A stretch of DNA of 64,000 bases from Clostridiales bacterium. GTDB lineage: Bacteria > Bacillota > Clostridia > Oscillospirales > Oscillospiraceae. The notes beneath the pieces were generated by a model, which was not told the DNA's origin, searched no databases, and worked only from the letters and a program-made list of their open reading frames with translations. Shown one piece after another: positions 27,092-34,470 of this stretch. The stretch is taken from the NCBI GenBank assembly GCA_902362775.1, contig CABIXV010000002.1, forward strand, positions 1,679-65,678, given 5' to 3'. Position 1 is the first letter of the stretch; the number at the start of each line of letters is the position of its first letter. The position numbers and the translations under genes are program-made.

Positions 27092-28132
27092 TCAGCCGGC
27101 AACGATATCCTTGTACTCGTTGACGATGTTCTTTACATTCTCCACATGGGCGTCCACATCCTCCTGGGACATGGGGTCAACCTCCAGCAGCATGGTATCC
27201 TGCAGCCAGGCGGCAACTTCCTCATCGGCCAGGATCTTGCCATACAGCTCCTTCAGAGCAGCTACAGTGGCCTCGTCCGTACCAGCACGGGCCATGATGA
27301 AGCAGCGGTTGCGGAAGTAGGGATAGCCCTTCTCACCGACGCCCTCCACGCCCGCGAAGGGTCCATGCTCCAGAGCCTTCTCATCAAAGGCGCAGGGGAT
27401 GGTCACGCCGCCCTGCTGATAGGTCTCCAGAATTTGGGACTGGTGGGAGACGGCAAACTGGGTCTCGCCCTTGGCCACAGCCTGAGCGGCCTCGGCGGCG
27501 GACTGATAGGGAGTCAGCTTCAGCTTGTCACCGGCGCCCATCTTTCCGAACAGGGCTGCGGCCAGGAATGCCTCAGAGCTGGTGGCGCCGTTGACAGCCA
27601 CACTAATCTCATTGCCGGCGGCTACATAGGCCTCCAGGTCGGCGATGGTCTTGATATTCAAATCAGCGGAGGCGGAGAGCACAAAGATGGAGGAGTAGAG
27701 GTTTTCCACATAGGCAAAGTCCTCAGCGGTAAACTTCATTTTGGCAGGATCGATGATGGAGGTAATAGACAGCAGGCCCTCGCCCACAAATACCAGCTCG
27801 GGATCATTGGCCTTGGTGTCCATGACCCAGGTATTGACAGTGGCGGCATCGCCCTTAATTGCCTCGGCGACCAGAGTGATCGCGTCGGAATACTCAGTGG
27901 ACTTAGAGGCGGCCTTCTGGCTCACCATAGCCGCTACACCGGAGGGGGCCCAGGGGCAGGTCACCTTCCAGCTGGACTTCTTGACAGTAGTGGAGGGGGT
28001 GCTGGTGCTTGTACTAGAATTGCTAGAGCTTCCGTCATTGGTTCCGGTGTTTTTTCCACTGTCGCCGCAGCCAGCCAGCAGACCAACGGCCATTGCAAGA
28101 GCAAGAGATAAGCTAAGTAAACGCTTTTTCAT
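27092..28132 (-). CDS. TTT transporter substrate-binding lipoprotein (TctC/Bug family), second system
   Basis: A 346-residue lipoprotein with lipobox LLAGC (Cys22) and a Ser/Thr-rich linker to about residue 50. The mature protein has a Bug-like start, WKVTCPWAPSGVAAMVSQ, in which the usual Gly-Gly of PxxxGG is altered, and later GNEISVAVNGATSSE. It is divergent from the first TctC and probably binds another ligand. AAAAAGGAGAATGAATC precedes the ATG. It heads the operon that includes the sulfatase. Confidence 0.85.
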   Translation of the reverse strand: MKKRLLSLSLALAMAVGLLAGCGDSGKNTGTNDGSSSNSSTSTSTPSTTVKKSSWKVTCPWAPSGVAAMVSQKAASKSTEYSDAITLVAEAIKGDAATVNTWVMDTKANDPELVFVGEGLLSITSIIDPAKMKFTAEDFAYVENLYSSIFVLSASADLNIKTIADLEAYVAAGNEISVAVNGATSSEAFLAAALFGKMGAGDKLKLTPYQSAAEAAQAVAKGETQFAVSHQSQILETYQQGGVTIPCAFDEKALEHGPFAGVEGVGEKGYPYFRNRCFIMARAGTDEATVAALKELYGKILADEEVAAWLQDTMLLEVDPMSQEDVDAHVENVKNIVNEYKDIVAG

Positions 28133-28169
28133 GATTCATTCTCCTTTTTCACAAATTTTCCAGAATTGG

Positions 28170-28227
28170 GGTGTGTGACCACCACACCTGTTGTCCTCAA
28201 TATATCATGGTGGATTTTTTGAATCAA
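28170..28227 (-). promoter_or_regulatory. Promoter and candidate operator of the sulfatase/TTT operon
   Basis: Minus-strand TTGATT (28222-28227), 17 nt, TATATT (28199-28204). Just downstream, over the likely start of transcription, lies GGTGTGTGACCACCACACC (28170-28188), with arms GGTGTG/CACACC. The position fits repression by the operon's own GntR/LacI-type regulator. Confidence 0.65.
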
Positions 28228-28640
28228 CAGATTTAAAACAAATTTTTATAAAGTTGTATGGCAATAACCTCTTTTTAGAAATGCTGTATTCTTTTCATTA
28301 AAATTTTGTTTATTTTATACAATTTTTATGGTCCTTTTTTGACAGACTCACTCAGTGGCTGATAAGAAGTTTTATATTCAACAGATCTATTTCATATAAA
28401 CTCTTTTGAATGAAAACCAAACAATTAATTGAAAGAAACCGCACTCTTTATAGTTTAAGAAAGCAAAATCTTAATCTAGTGTGTGGTTCGAATGCTAAAT
28501 GCAAAAAAGATAACTTACTCAGATTGGCTCAACCTATTTCTGAGTATTTAATGCTCCAAAAGTACAAACCGCCCTTCCGGCGGAAACACAGAAAAACCTA
28601 AGAAGTAGTCCATACAATAGTTGAATAAAATTTTTAGATG
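28228..28640. other. AT-rich gap with no recognisable gene
   Basis: This stretch is much richer in A+T than its surroundings. A 63-codon frame at 28410-28601 has no ribosome site and no recognised homology. It may be left over from an integrated element next to tRNA-Arg. Confidence 0.5.
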
Positions 28641-28682
28641 CAATAAAAAAGACGCCGAAGCAAGACTTACTTACTTCGACGT
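28641..28682 (-). terminator. Terminator-like hairpin
   Basis: ACGCCGAAG and CTTCGACGT pair around a loop and, on the minus strand, TTTTTTATTG follows. No gene feeds it directly, apart from read-through from the tRNA-Arg side. Confidence 0.5.
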
Positions 28683-28754
28683 AAAAAATAGTTAAAATTG
28701 ATATTGCTGCTCAATAAAATAAGAGCGCCACAAATCGGCGGCCCTAAAGCACCT

Positions 28755-28830
28755 CAACAACCAAGAGTTCTATCTGAAGATGAGAAGCAACTATTTAGGT
28801 GCGCTTTGACTTTAAAAAAAGTCGGAGCAA
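28755..28830 (+). pseudogene. Possible tyrosine integrase scrap
   Basis: About 18 codons read QQPRVLSEDEKQLFRCAL, which resembles the start of the catalytic domain of phage-type tyrosine recombinases (RVLS.EE...F..AL). No other integrase part was found. The position beside a tRNA gene is typical for integration, but the match is short. Confidence 0.25.
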
Positions 28831-28851
28831 GCCATTATAGCTTGCTCCGAC
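28814..28851 (-). terminator. Terminator of tRNA-Arg
   Basis: On the minus strand GTCGGAGCAAG pairs with CTTGCTCCGAC and is followed by seven T. It starts 2 nt after the tRNA CCA. Confidence 0.9.
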
Positions 28852-28852
28852 G

Positions 28853-28929
28853 TGGTACGGCTGAAGGGATTCGAACCCCCGACCTACTGGTTCGTAGCCA
28901 GTCACTCTATCCAACTGAGCTACAGCCGC
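28853..28929 (-). tRNA. tRNA-Arg (anticodon ACG)
   Basis: 77 nt with encoded CCA. The acceptor GCGGCTG pairs with CAGCCGT, the D arm contains AGCTCAGTTGGATAGAG, the anticodon loop is CTACGAA and the T arm contains GGTTCGAATCC. Confidence 0.96.
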
Positions 28930-28965
28930 ATACCGCAAAGAGGATTTCCTCTTGACAGCTTGGTT

Positions 28966-28994
28966 ATTATAGCACAGTCAGATTTAAAATGCAA
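28966..28994 (-). promoter_or_regulatory. Promoter of tRNA-Arg
   Basis: Minus-strand TTGCAT (28989-28994), 17 nt, TATAAT (28966-28971), ending about 37 nt before the tRNA. Confidence 0.75.
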
Positions 28995-29093
28995 CCATTT
29001 TATTCAAATTTTTTGACTAATTTCTTTTTTTCTTTACACTCATAATTTTTTCTTCCAAATTACCTTGGCCTTCGGAATTATTTTTAAAATAAA

Positions 29094-29123
29094 GCGGCCC
29101 CACGGCGTTTGCCGTGGGGCCGC
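29094..29123 (-). terminator. Terminator of the gcdCDB operon
   Basis: GCGGCCCCACGGC and GCCGTGGGGCCGC form a perfect 13-bp stem with a 4-nt loop, followed on the minus strand by TTTATTTTAAAA. It lies 20 nt past gcdB. Confidence 0.88.
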
Positions 29124-29143
29124 CCTGCTTATCAAACAGAGGA

Positions 29144-30325
29144 TCAGCCACCGAATACCTTGATCATAAAGCCAGCAGCGCAAGCGGAGCCGATAACACC
29201 GGCCACGTTGGGGCCCATAGCGTGCATGAGCAGGAAGTTCGTGGGATTCTCCTTCTGGCCGACGACCTGGGAAACACGGGCGGCCATAGGCACCGCAGAT
29301 ACACCAGCGGAGCCAATCAAGGGGTTGACTTTACCGCCAGTCAGGACATACATCAAGTCTCCCAGCAACAGACCGCCAGCGGTAGACAGCAGGAAGGCAG
29401 TCAAGCCCAGAGCAACGATACCCAGAGTCTGGGGAGTCAGGAACTGATCAGCAGTGGCTTTAAAGCCCACAGACAGTCCCAGAGGAATGGTCACGATGTT
29501 GATCAGAGCATTCTGAGCAGTATCGGACAGGCGCTCGGTGACGCCGCACTCACGGAACAAGTTACCCAGCATCAGCATACCGATCAGAGGAGCTGTATCG
29601 GGGATCAACAGCACCACGAAGATGGTTACAGCGATGGGGAAGATAATCTTCTCCGTCTTGGAAACCACACGAAGCTGGCTCATCTTGACCTGACGCATCT
29701 TCTTGGTGGTCATCAGCTTCATCAGCGGAGGCTGGATCAGAGGTATCAGAGCCATGTAGGAATAAGCCGCAATGGCAATCGCCGGCAGTAGATTCACAGA
29801 CAGCTTCGATGCCGTCAGAATGGCCGTCGGGCCATCAGCACCGCCGATCACGCCGATAGCGGCCGCGTCAGCGGGAGTAAAGCTGATCAGGCCGTTGGTA
29901 ATGGGACCCAGAGCCAAAGCCATCAGGAAGGCCGCAAAGATACCCAACTGGGCGGCGGCGCCCAGCATCAGAGATACGGGGTTGGCCAGCAGAGGGCCAA
30001 AATCCGTCATAGCGCCAATACCCATAAAGATAATGGATGGGTATATGGCGTATTGGACGCCCTGATAGAGCACCCACATAAAGCCCACCGTTCCGCTGTG
30101 GGTGGCGGCATCATAGACGGGCTCGTTGAACAGCCCGGTGACCGGCAGGTTAGCCAGCAGCATACCAAAGGCGATGGGAACCAGCAACAAAGGCTCGAAG
30201 CCCTTGCCAATGCCCATATATAGCAGGACACAGGCAATAAACAGCATGAGCGCGGTTTTCCAATCCAGAGCGGCAAAGCCAGAACCCTGCATGATCTTAG
30301 TCAAAACTTCCGTTACAAAATTCAT
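29144..30325 (-). CDS. gcdB: Glutaconyl-CoA decarboxylase beta subunit (Na+ pump)
   Basis: A 393-residue integral membrane protein of the OadB/GcdB/MmdB family. It decarboxylates carboxybiotin and couples this to Na+ export. About 10 membrane segments are visible, with the family stretches IGGADGPTAI (around the conserved Asp), GNLFRECGVTERL and PLIGSAGVSAVPMAARVSQ. AAAGGAGGGGTAAAGT precedes the ATG. It is the last gene after gcdC and the gcdD fusion, all needed for the membrane complex. Family size is normally 370-400 residues, as here. Confidence 0.94.
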   Translation of the reverse strand: MNFVTEVLTKIMQGSGFAALDWKTALMLFIACVLLYMGIGKGFEPLLLVPIAFGMLLANLPVTGLFNEPVYDAATHSGTVGFMWVLYQGVQYAIYPSIIFMGIGAMTDFGPLLANPVSLMLGAAAQLGIFAAFLMALALGPITNGLISFTPADAAAIGVIGGADGPTAILTASKLSVNLLPAIAIAAYSYMALIPLIQPPLMKLMTTKKMRQVKMSQLRVVSKTEKIIFPIAVTIFVVLLIPDTAPLIGMLMLGNLFRECGVTERLSDTAQNALINIVTIPLGLSVGFKATADQFLTPQTLGIVALGLTAFLLSTAGGLLLGDLMYVLTGGKVNPLIGSAGVSAVPMAARVSQVVGQKENPTNFLLMHAMGPNVAGVIGSACAAGFMIKVFGG

Positions 30326-30340
30326 ACTTTACCCCTCCTT

Positions 30341-31000
30341 TCAACCGATGGTGACCAACAGGTCATCGGTATTGACAGCGGTACCCACCACAGCGGAAAC
30401 GGACTTGACGGTGCCGTCCGCAGGGGCGGAAACTTCGATTTCCATCTTCATGGCCTCCAGAACCACCAGGACATCGCCTGCCTTTACGGACTGGCCTACG
30501 GAGCACTCTACCTTAAAGATGTTGCCGGGCATAGGGCTCTTGACCGCTGTCTCACCAGCCGCCACCGCAACGGGGGCGGCTGCGGTCGGAACCGCGGCCG
30601 GAGCAGGCGTAGCGGCGGGAGCAGGGGCGGCAGCCACAGGGGCAGCCGCGGCAGGAGCCGCAGGGGCGGCGGCAATATTGGTGATGCGGAAGGAGTTGGG
30701 CGCCATCCCGGACTCCTCAGCAACCGCAGCCATCATAACCGCAACCAGCTCACCCTCATCCACAGCCGGTGCGGCAGGCGCAGCCGCAGGGGCGGGCGCG
30801 GGGGCGGCTTTCTTTTGCGGAGCGGGAGCGGCAGACTTTCCCTCGATGGCGTTCACGATCTTGGAAATAACCATGATAACCAGCATCAGGATGGCCAGCA
30901 TCAGGAATACCACAAGCAGACCACAAACGGCGACCATTAGCGCCTCCGGGACTGAAAGCGGTTCAAATGGATTCAGGATTGCGATATCTGCATTAGGCAT
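30341..31000 (-). CDS. gcdD: Glutaconyl-CoA decarboxylase delta (OadG-like) subunit fused to a biotinyl domain
   Basis: A 219-residue protein in three parts. Residues about 18-47 are one membrane helix and 48-110 an OadG-like segment (DEGELVAVMMAAVAEESG). An Ala/Pro-rich linker (about 111-146) follows. Residues 147-219 are a complete biotin carrier domain with VLEAMKMEIEV, the Lys being the biotinylation site. In Acidaminococcus GcdD is about 107 residues and lacks the carrier domain. The biotinyl domain is almost identical to that of the adjacent gcdC product, pointing to recent duplication or gene conversion. It anchors the complex and may add a second swinging arm. Confidence 0.88.
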   Translation of the reverse strand: MPNADIAILNPFEPLSVPEALMVAVCGLLVVFLMLAILMLVIMVISKIVNAIEGKSAAPAPQKKAAPAPAPAAAPAAPAVDEGELVAVMMAAVAEESGMAPNSFRITNIAAAPAAPAAAAPVAAAPAPAATPAPAAVPTAAAPVAVAAGETAVKSPMPGNIFKVECSVGQSVKAGDVLVVLEAMKMEIEVSAPADGTVKSVSAVVGTAVNTDDLLVTIG

Positions 31001-31016
31001 AGATCATAGTCCTCCC

Positions 31017-31436
31017 TTAACCCAGAGTGACCAGCAGATCGTCCGTATTGACAGCGGTGCCTACCACAGCAGAAACAGCCTTGACCGTACCATCCACAGG
31101 TGCGGAAACCTCAATTTCCATCTTCATGGCCTCTAGAACCACCAAGACATCGCCTGCCTTCACGGACTGGCCCACAGAGCACTCCACCTTAAAAATGTTG
31201 CCAGGCATGGGGCTCTTGACTGCCGTCTCACCGGCGGCCACGGTGGCGGCAGGAGCCGCAGCGGGAGCAGGCGCTGGGGCGGGAGCGGGAGCGGCGGCAG
31301 GAGCAGCCACAGGGGCGGCCACGGGAGCGGCAGCCACAGGGGCGGCGGCAGGAGCAACGGCCGCGGGAGCGGCGGCGCCAGTTTTCTCCACGGTCACGCT
31401 GTAAACCTTGCCGTTCACTGTAACGTTGTAGTTCAT
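31017..31436 (-). CDS. gcdC: Glutaconyl-CoA decarboxylase gamma subunit (biotin carrier)
   Basis: A 139-residue biotin carrier. A short N-terminal beta strand pair (NVTVNGKVYSVTVEKTG) is followed by an Ala/Pro linker (residues about 20-66) and a biotinyl domain with EAMKMEI. It carries CO2 from the GcdA transferase to the GcdB pump. The flexible linker fits the long path between subunits. It is the first gene behind its own strong promoter and a 5' stem-loop. AAGGGGAAAAC precedes the ATG. Confidence 0.92.
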   Translation of the reverse strand: MNYNVTVNGKVYSVTVEKTGAAAPAAVAPAAAPVAAAPVAAPVAAPAAAPAPAPAPAPAAAPAATVAAGETAVKSPMPGNIFKVECSVGQSVKAGDVLVVLEAMKMEIEVSAPVDGTVKAVSAVVGTAVNTDDLLVTLG

Positions 31437-31519
31437 AGCTTGTTTTCCCCTTTACAATTTATTAATCGGCCGCTTAAATACTGACACGGGTATTTCTACT
31501 CCAGTATTCACGGCTTATG

Positions 31520-31554
31520 GTTCTCTCCCGCCTGTTTTAGAGGCGGGAGAGAAC
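31520..31554 (-). promoter_or_regulatory. 5' leader stem-loop of the gcdC transcript
   Basis: A perfect 14-bp inverted repeat (GTTCTCTCCCGCCT / AGGCGGGAGAGAAC) with a 7-nt loop starts only a few nt downstream of the predicted +1. There is no U-run, so it is unlikely to be a terminator for hgdB; a 5' mRNA stabiliser is more likely. Confidence 0.65.
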
Positions 31555-31568
31555 TTAAAATCGTGGAT

Positions 31569-31598
31569 ATTATACCAGTTTTATCCGTCTTATGTCAA
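31569..31598 (-). promoter_or_regulatory. Internal promoter of gcdCDB
   Basis: Minus-strand TTGACA (31593-31598), 18 nt, TATAAT (31569-31574): both boxes match the consensus perfectly. It lies between hgdB and gcdC, so the membrane subunits can be expressed separately from the upstream operon. Confidence 0.85.
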
Positions 31599-31637
31599 GG
31601 TCCGGGTAAATGAGATAAAAATATCTATATAGAAACT

Positions 31638-32774
31638 TTACAGCACGTCGGCAAATGCCTGGATCGCGGTGCTGGCCTGGCCAAAGTCCCGCATCTGCTG
31701 GTCCACACCCAGCTTGATGTGGGGGATGCCCGCCCCATCCAGAGCTTTCTTCAGGTAGGGATACTCCATCTCCTCGGGGTCGCAGAACTGCTGCATGAAC
31801 AGGACCAGACCCTGAGCGCCGGAGTCCTTGACCAGCTTGACCACAAACTCGCCACGGCGGTTCTGGTTAGAGTGCTCATCGTACAGCAGCACGTCGTAGT
31901 CCTGATCAGCGAACTGCTGGGCCAGCGCCATCATGGGGTCGCCGGTCTCAGCAGCGTCCACCAGACAGGGACGGCTCTCATGGGCCACATCGTCGGCGAC
32001 AATGGCGATCTTATTGTCGTCAAAGATTTGCAACAGCTTGGGGTTGTCGCAGATGATGCCGGAGGTGACCACCTTCTTACCCTTCCAGTTGCAGGCGGGC
32101 AGCTTGGACAGCTCCGCGTTCAGCCGCTCCAGCAGATCGGTGTGCTCATCCTTCAGCATGAACCAAGAAGAGCGGAAGACTGCGGAACGGTTGACAGCGG
32201 AGATTACATCAGGGTGCTGGCCGGCCAGCTTGGCAAACTCCCTGCGGGCGGCCCGGCTGCGGTTATACACCTTGATAGCATTCGGCAACGCCTCGTCCGT
32301 AATAGGAGCGCCGGAGATCTTCTCTAACTCGTTCTTCACATGAGTGTACTGGTCCACGCAGAACTGCAGACCGAAAGCGGGCTTGCGGTGCTGAGGGTGG
32401 GCCAGGAAAATGCAGGGCAGCTTGCCCTCCATAGCCACCCGGAAGTTCTGGCTCATGGGGCGCAGGGTGTCACAAATGGTGGGGGTAATCAGGCCGTCCA
32501 GGTCGTCCAGTGTGCCATCCAGCAGCATCTCCAGCGCCAACTGGGCGATGGTGCAGTAGAAGGTGGCACAATACTCCTTGGCCTGGGCGATGGTCTTGCT
32601 GTTGCTGCCCCAGATGCCCATGGGCACCATCCCAGCGGCATAGACCAGCTCCTCAGGGGCGTAATAGGGCAGGACGCCGATGACCTTCTTACCCTGCTCC
32701 TTATAGGCCTTGATCCGACGATAGGGGTGGTCGGAGGCCTCCTTAAACTGATTCAGCAGTACCTCGATGCTCAT
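31638..32774 (-). CDS. hgdB: 2-hydroxyglutaryl-CoA dehydratase beta subunit
   Basis: A 378-residue subunit of the (R)-2-hydroxyacyl-CoA dehydratase family (HgdB/BcrC-like). With HgdA it forms component D, which eliminates water from (R)-2-hydroxyglutaryl-CoA through a ketyl radical, using a [4Fe-4S] cluster. GVLPYYAPEELVYAAGMVPMGIWG is a typical N-terminal segment; conserved Cys residues occur in YCATFYC, PTICDT and QFCDPEE. The ATG overlaps the hgdA stop by 4 nt (ATGA). Length fits the 379 residues of the Acidaminococcus enzyme. Confidence 0.95.
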   Translation of the reverse strand: MSIEVLLNQFKEASDHPYRRIKAYKEQGKKVIGVLPYYAPEELVYAAGMVPMGIWGSNSKTIAQAKEYCATFYCTIAQLALEMLLDGTLDDLDGLITPTICDTLRPMSQNFRVAMEGKLPCIFLAHPQHRKPAFGLQFCVDQYTHVKNELEKISGAPITDEALPNAIKVYNRSRAARREFAKLAGQHPDVISAVNRSAVFRSSWFMLKDEHTDLLERLNAELSKLPACNWKGKKVVTSGIICDNPKLLQIFDDNKIAIVADDVAHESRPCLVDAAETGDPMMALAQQFADQDYDVLLYDEHSNQNRRGEFVVKLVKDSGAQGLVLFMQQFCDPEEMEYPYLKKALDGAGIPHIKLGVDQQMRDFGQASTAIQAFADVL

Positions 32775-34234
32775 TTCTCAGCAGCCTCCTTCGCAGCTTT
32801 GTTAGCCTCCATGGCCTCTACCAGGCCCTGGACACGGGTCTCATACTGGGCCTCGTTGAAGTTACGGGGATCGGCCTGGTCGCCGTCAAAGCCGGCGCAG
32901 GGCACACCCAGATCCTTAGTAAAGCGGCGCTGCATCTCGGCCATGTAACCGGACCAGGGCTTGCAGGAACGGTTATAGTGGACCAGCACGCCGTCCACCT
33001 TGTTGTCCCGGCAGATGCCCTCACGCCAATCCACGCCCTGCTCGATACACACGGAGTTGGGGGCCTTGCAGTAGGCGCGGACCATCTCGTCCATGTTATT
33101 GTACACGAAGCCGAAAGCGGGGGCGTACACAACGGCGGTGACGTTGACGCCATGCTCCTTCAAGGGCTTGAACAGGGAGGGCAGCTTGGGCCAGCAGGGG
33201 ATGCCCTCGAACATGACGCGGTACTGCTCCGGGAAGGGCGTTGTAGACTTACCCTCCTTGATGGCCTCATCCAAATCGCGGGAGAGCTGCTCAAAAGCCT
33301 CGGCAGCCTCCACACGGCCGCGGGCGGTCACAACGTCGGCCATGTGGTTGAACAGGTCGAAGCCGGAGTAAGGAGCGGGCTTGTACTGCAGATAGTCGCA
33401 CACCTTCAGCCAGGCCTTGGCGGTCCGATTGGCGTTGGCGCAGGCTTCGTCAAACTTCTTCTCGTCAAACTTTTTGCCGGTCAGCTTCTCCAGGTCATGA
33501 ATAGCGTTGTCAAACTGGCCGCGGATATAGGCCACATAGGTATCGTCTACTTCTACCGTATTGTTATAGGGGATATCGATCATGATCAGTGGGATATCGC
33601 ACATACGGGCAATATTCTCATACCACTTGGTCATGCAGTTGCAGATGTTGTTGCAGCACAGCACAAAGTCGGGCTGAGGCATGCGCATCTGGCGGTAAGG
33701 CTTGATGGCCTCCCGGCGGAAGTTCTTATAGGCGATCTCCTTCTCGGTGGTTTCAGGCAGAGCCTCGATCTCATAGATGTCATCCAGCACGGTGTAAGGC
33801 TGCATGGTCTTGGGATCCTTCTTGGGCTTGCCAGTCTCAGGGTCGATGACCACCTTGCCGTTCTCGTCCTTCAGGGGCTTTCCGCTGTTGGGGTTGATGA
33901 CAAACTCCAGCGTTTCAGGGTCAAATTTGCGGCTGGCGCGCTTACCGGCGGCATAGGCCAGGCTGATACGGGCGTAGCCGCAGATGTCGTTGTCAAAGCC
34001 CAGGTCCTCGGCGGCCTGACACATGATCTCGCCGTCCCGGTTGGCGGCAATACCGGCGGCCTGGTTTTCAGGGTACATTACGTTCAGGTCAAAGGCGGCG
34101 GCCAGCTCACAGGGGAACTTGGAGCTGGACCAGCCCACCAGCTTGCCCTCTTTCTTGGCCACACGGGCGTCGGCGTAGACGTCCTCAACGACCTTACGCA
34201 GAGCCTTTACGCCAGGACTTACTTCTTTAGCCAT
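32771..34234 (-). CDS. hgdA: 2-hydroxyglutaryl-CoA dehydratase alpha subunit
   Basis: A 487-residue alpha subunit of component D. The Cys-rich FVLCCNNICNCMTKWYENIAR, the cluster-ligand region and NRSCKPWSGYMAEMQRR are visible. An unusual loop of repeated GKPLKD/GKPKKD units lies near residues 110-145; Acidaminococcus HgdA has a comparable insertion. AAGGAGGAATTTACA precedes the ATG. It follows a small membrane-protein gene and hgdC, whose product activates it by ATP-driven electron transfer. Confidence 0.95.
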   Translation of the reverse strand: MAKEVSPGVKALRKVVEDVYADARVAKKEGKLVGWSSSKFPCELAAAFDLNVMYPENQAAGIAANRDGEIMCQAAEDLGFDNDICGYARISLAYAAGKRASRKFDPETLEFVINPNSGKPLKDENGKVVIDPETGKPKKDPKTMQPYTVLDDIYEIEALPETTEKEIAYKNFRREAIKPYRQMRMPQPDFVLCCNNICNCMTKWYENIARMCDIPLIMIDIPYNNTVEVDDTYVAYIRGQFDNAIHDLEKLTGKKFDEKKFDEACANANRTAKAWLKVCDYLQYKPAPYSGFDLFNHMADVVTARGRVEAAEAFEQLSRDLDEAIKEGKSTTPFPEQYRVMFEGIPCWPKLPSLFKPLKEHGVNVTAVVYAPAFGFVYNNMDEMVRAYCKAPNSVCIEQGVDWREGICRDNKVDGVLVHYNRSCKPWSGYMAEMQRRFTKDLGVPCAGFDGDQADPRNFNEAQYETRVQGLVEAMEANKAAKEAAEK

Positions 34235-34299
34235 TGTAAATTCCTCCTTACCGGAAAATCAATTTTGCAATCGGCCGCCGAGACAGCGGCCATACTGCG

Positions 34300-34470
34300 T
34301 TACTTCTCTTTGAATGCGCCAATTCCGGCAATCACCAGACCGATGACCGCTATCAAAACCGCAAACTCTCCCCTGCTCATCAGGTCTCCCACAATTGGGA
34401 GCCATATCTCCGACAGCAGTAAGACCAGCGCAAACAAAATCAGCGCGATTCCAAAGAAGATCTGTTTCAT
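34300..34470 (-). CDS. Small two-helix membrane protein between hgdC and hgdA
   Basis: A 56-residue frame beginning [19 protein letters not shown] and ending GIGAFKEK. It has two hydrophobic helices (residues about 4-20 and 36-52) joined by a short loop with EIWLP. Its ATG overlaps the hgdC stop (ATGA), so translation is coupled to hgdC, and AGAAGGG lies just upstream. No homologous family was recognised. The conserved-looking placement suggests a role with the membrane-associated decarboxylase or simply a small unknown protein. It is below the usual size cut-off for automatic gene calls. Confidence 0.7.
   Translation of the reverse strand: MKQIFFGIALILFALVLLLSEIWLPIVGDLMSRGEFAVLIAVIGLVIAGIGAFKEK

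Noticed and set aside
28698-28955. Plus-strand frame ending TAEGIRTPDLLVRSQSLYPTELQPH
   Set aside because: This ending is the well-known false protein from the antisense of a tRNA gene, here tRNA-Arg. Only the possible integrase-like part upstream was kept, at low confidence.
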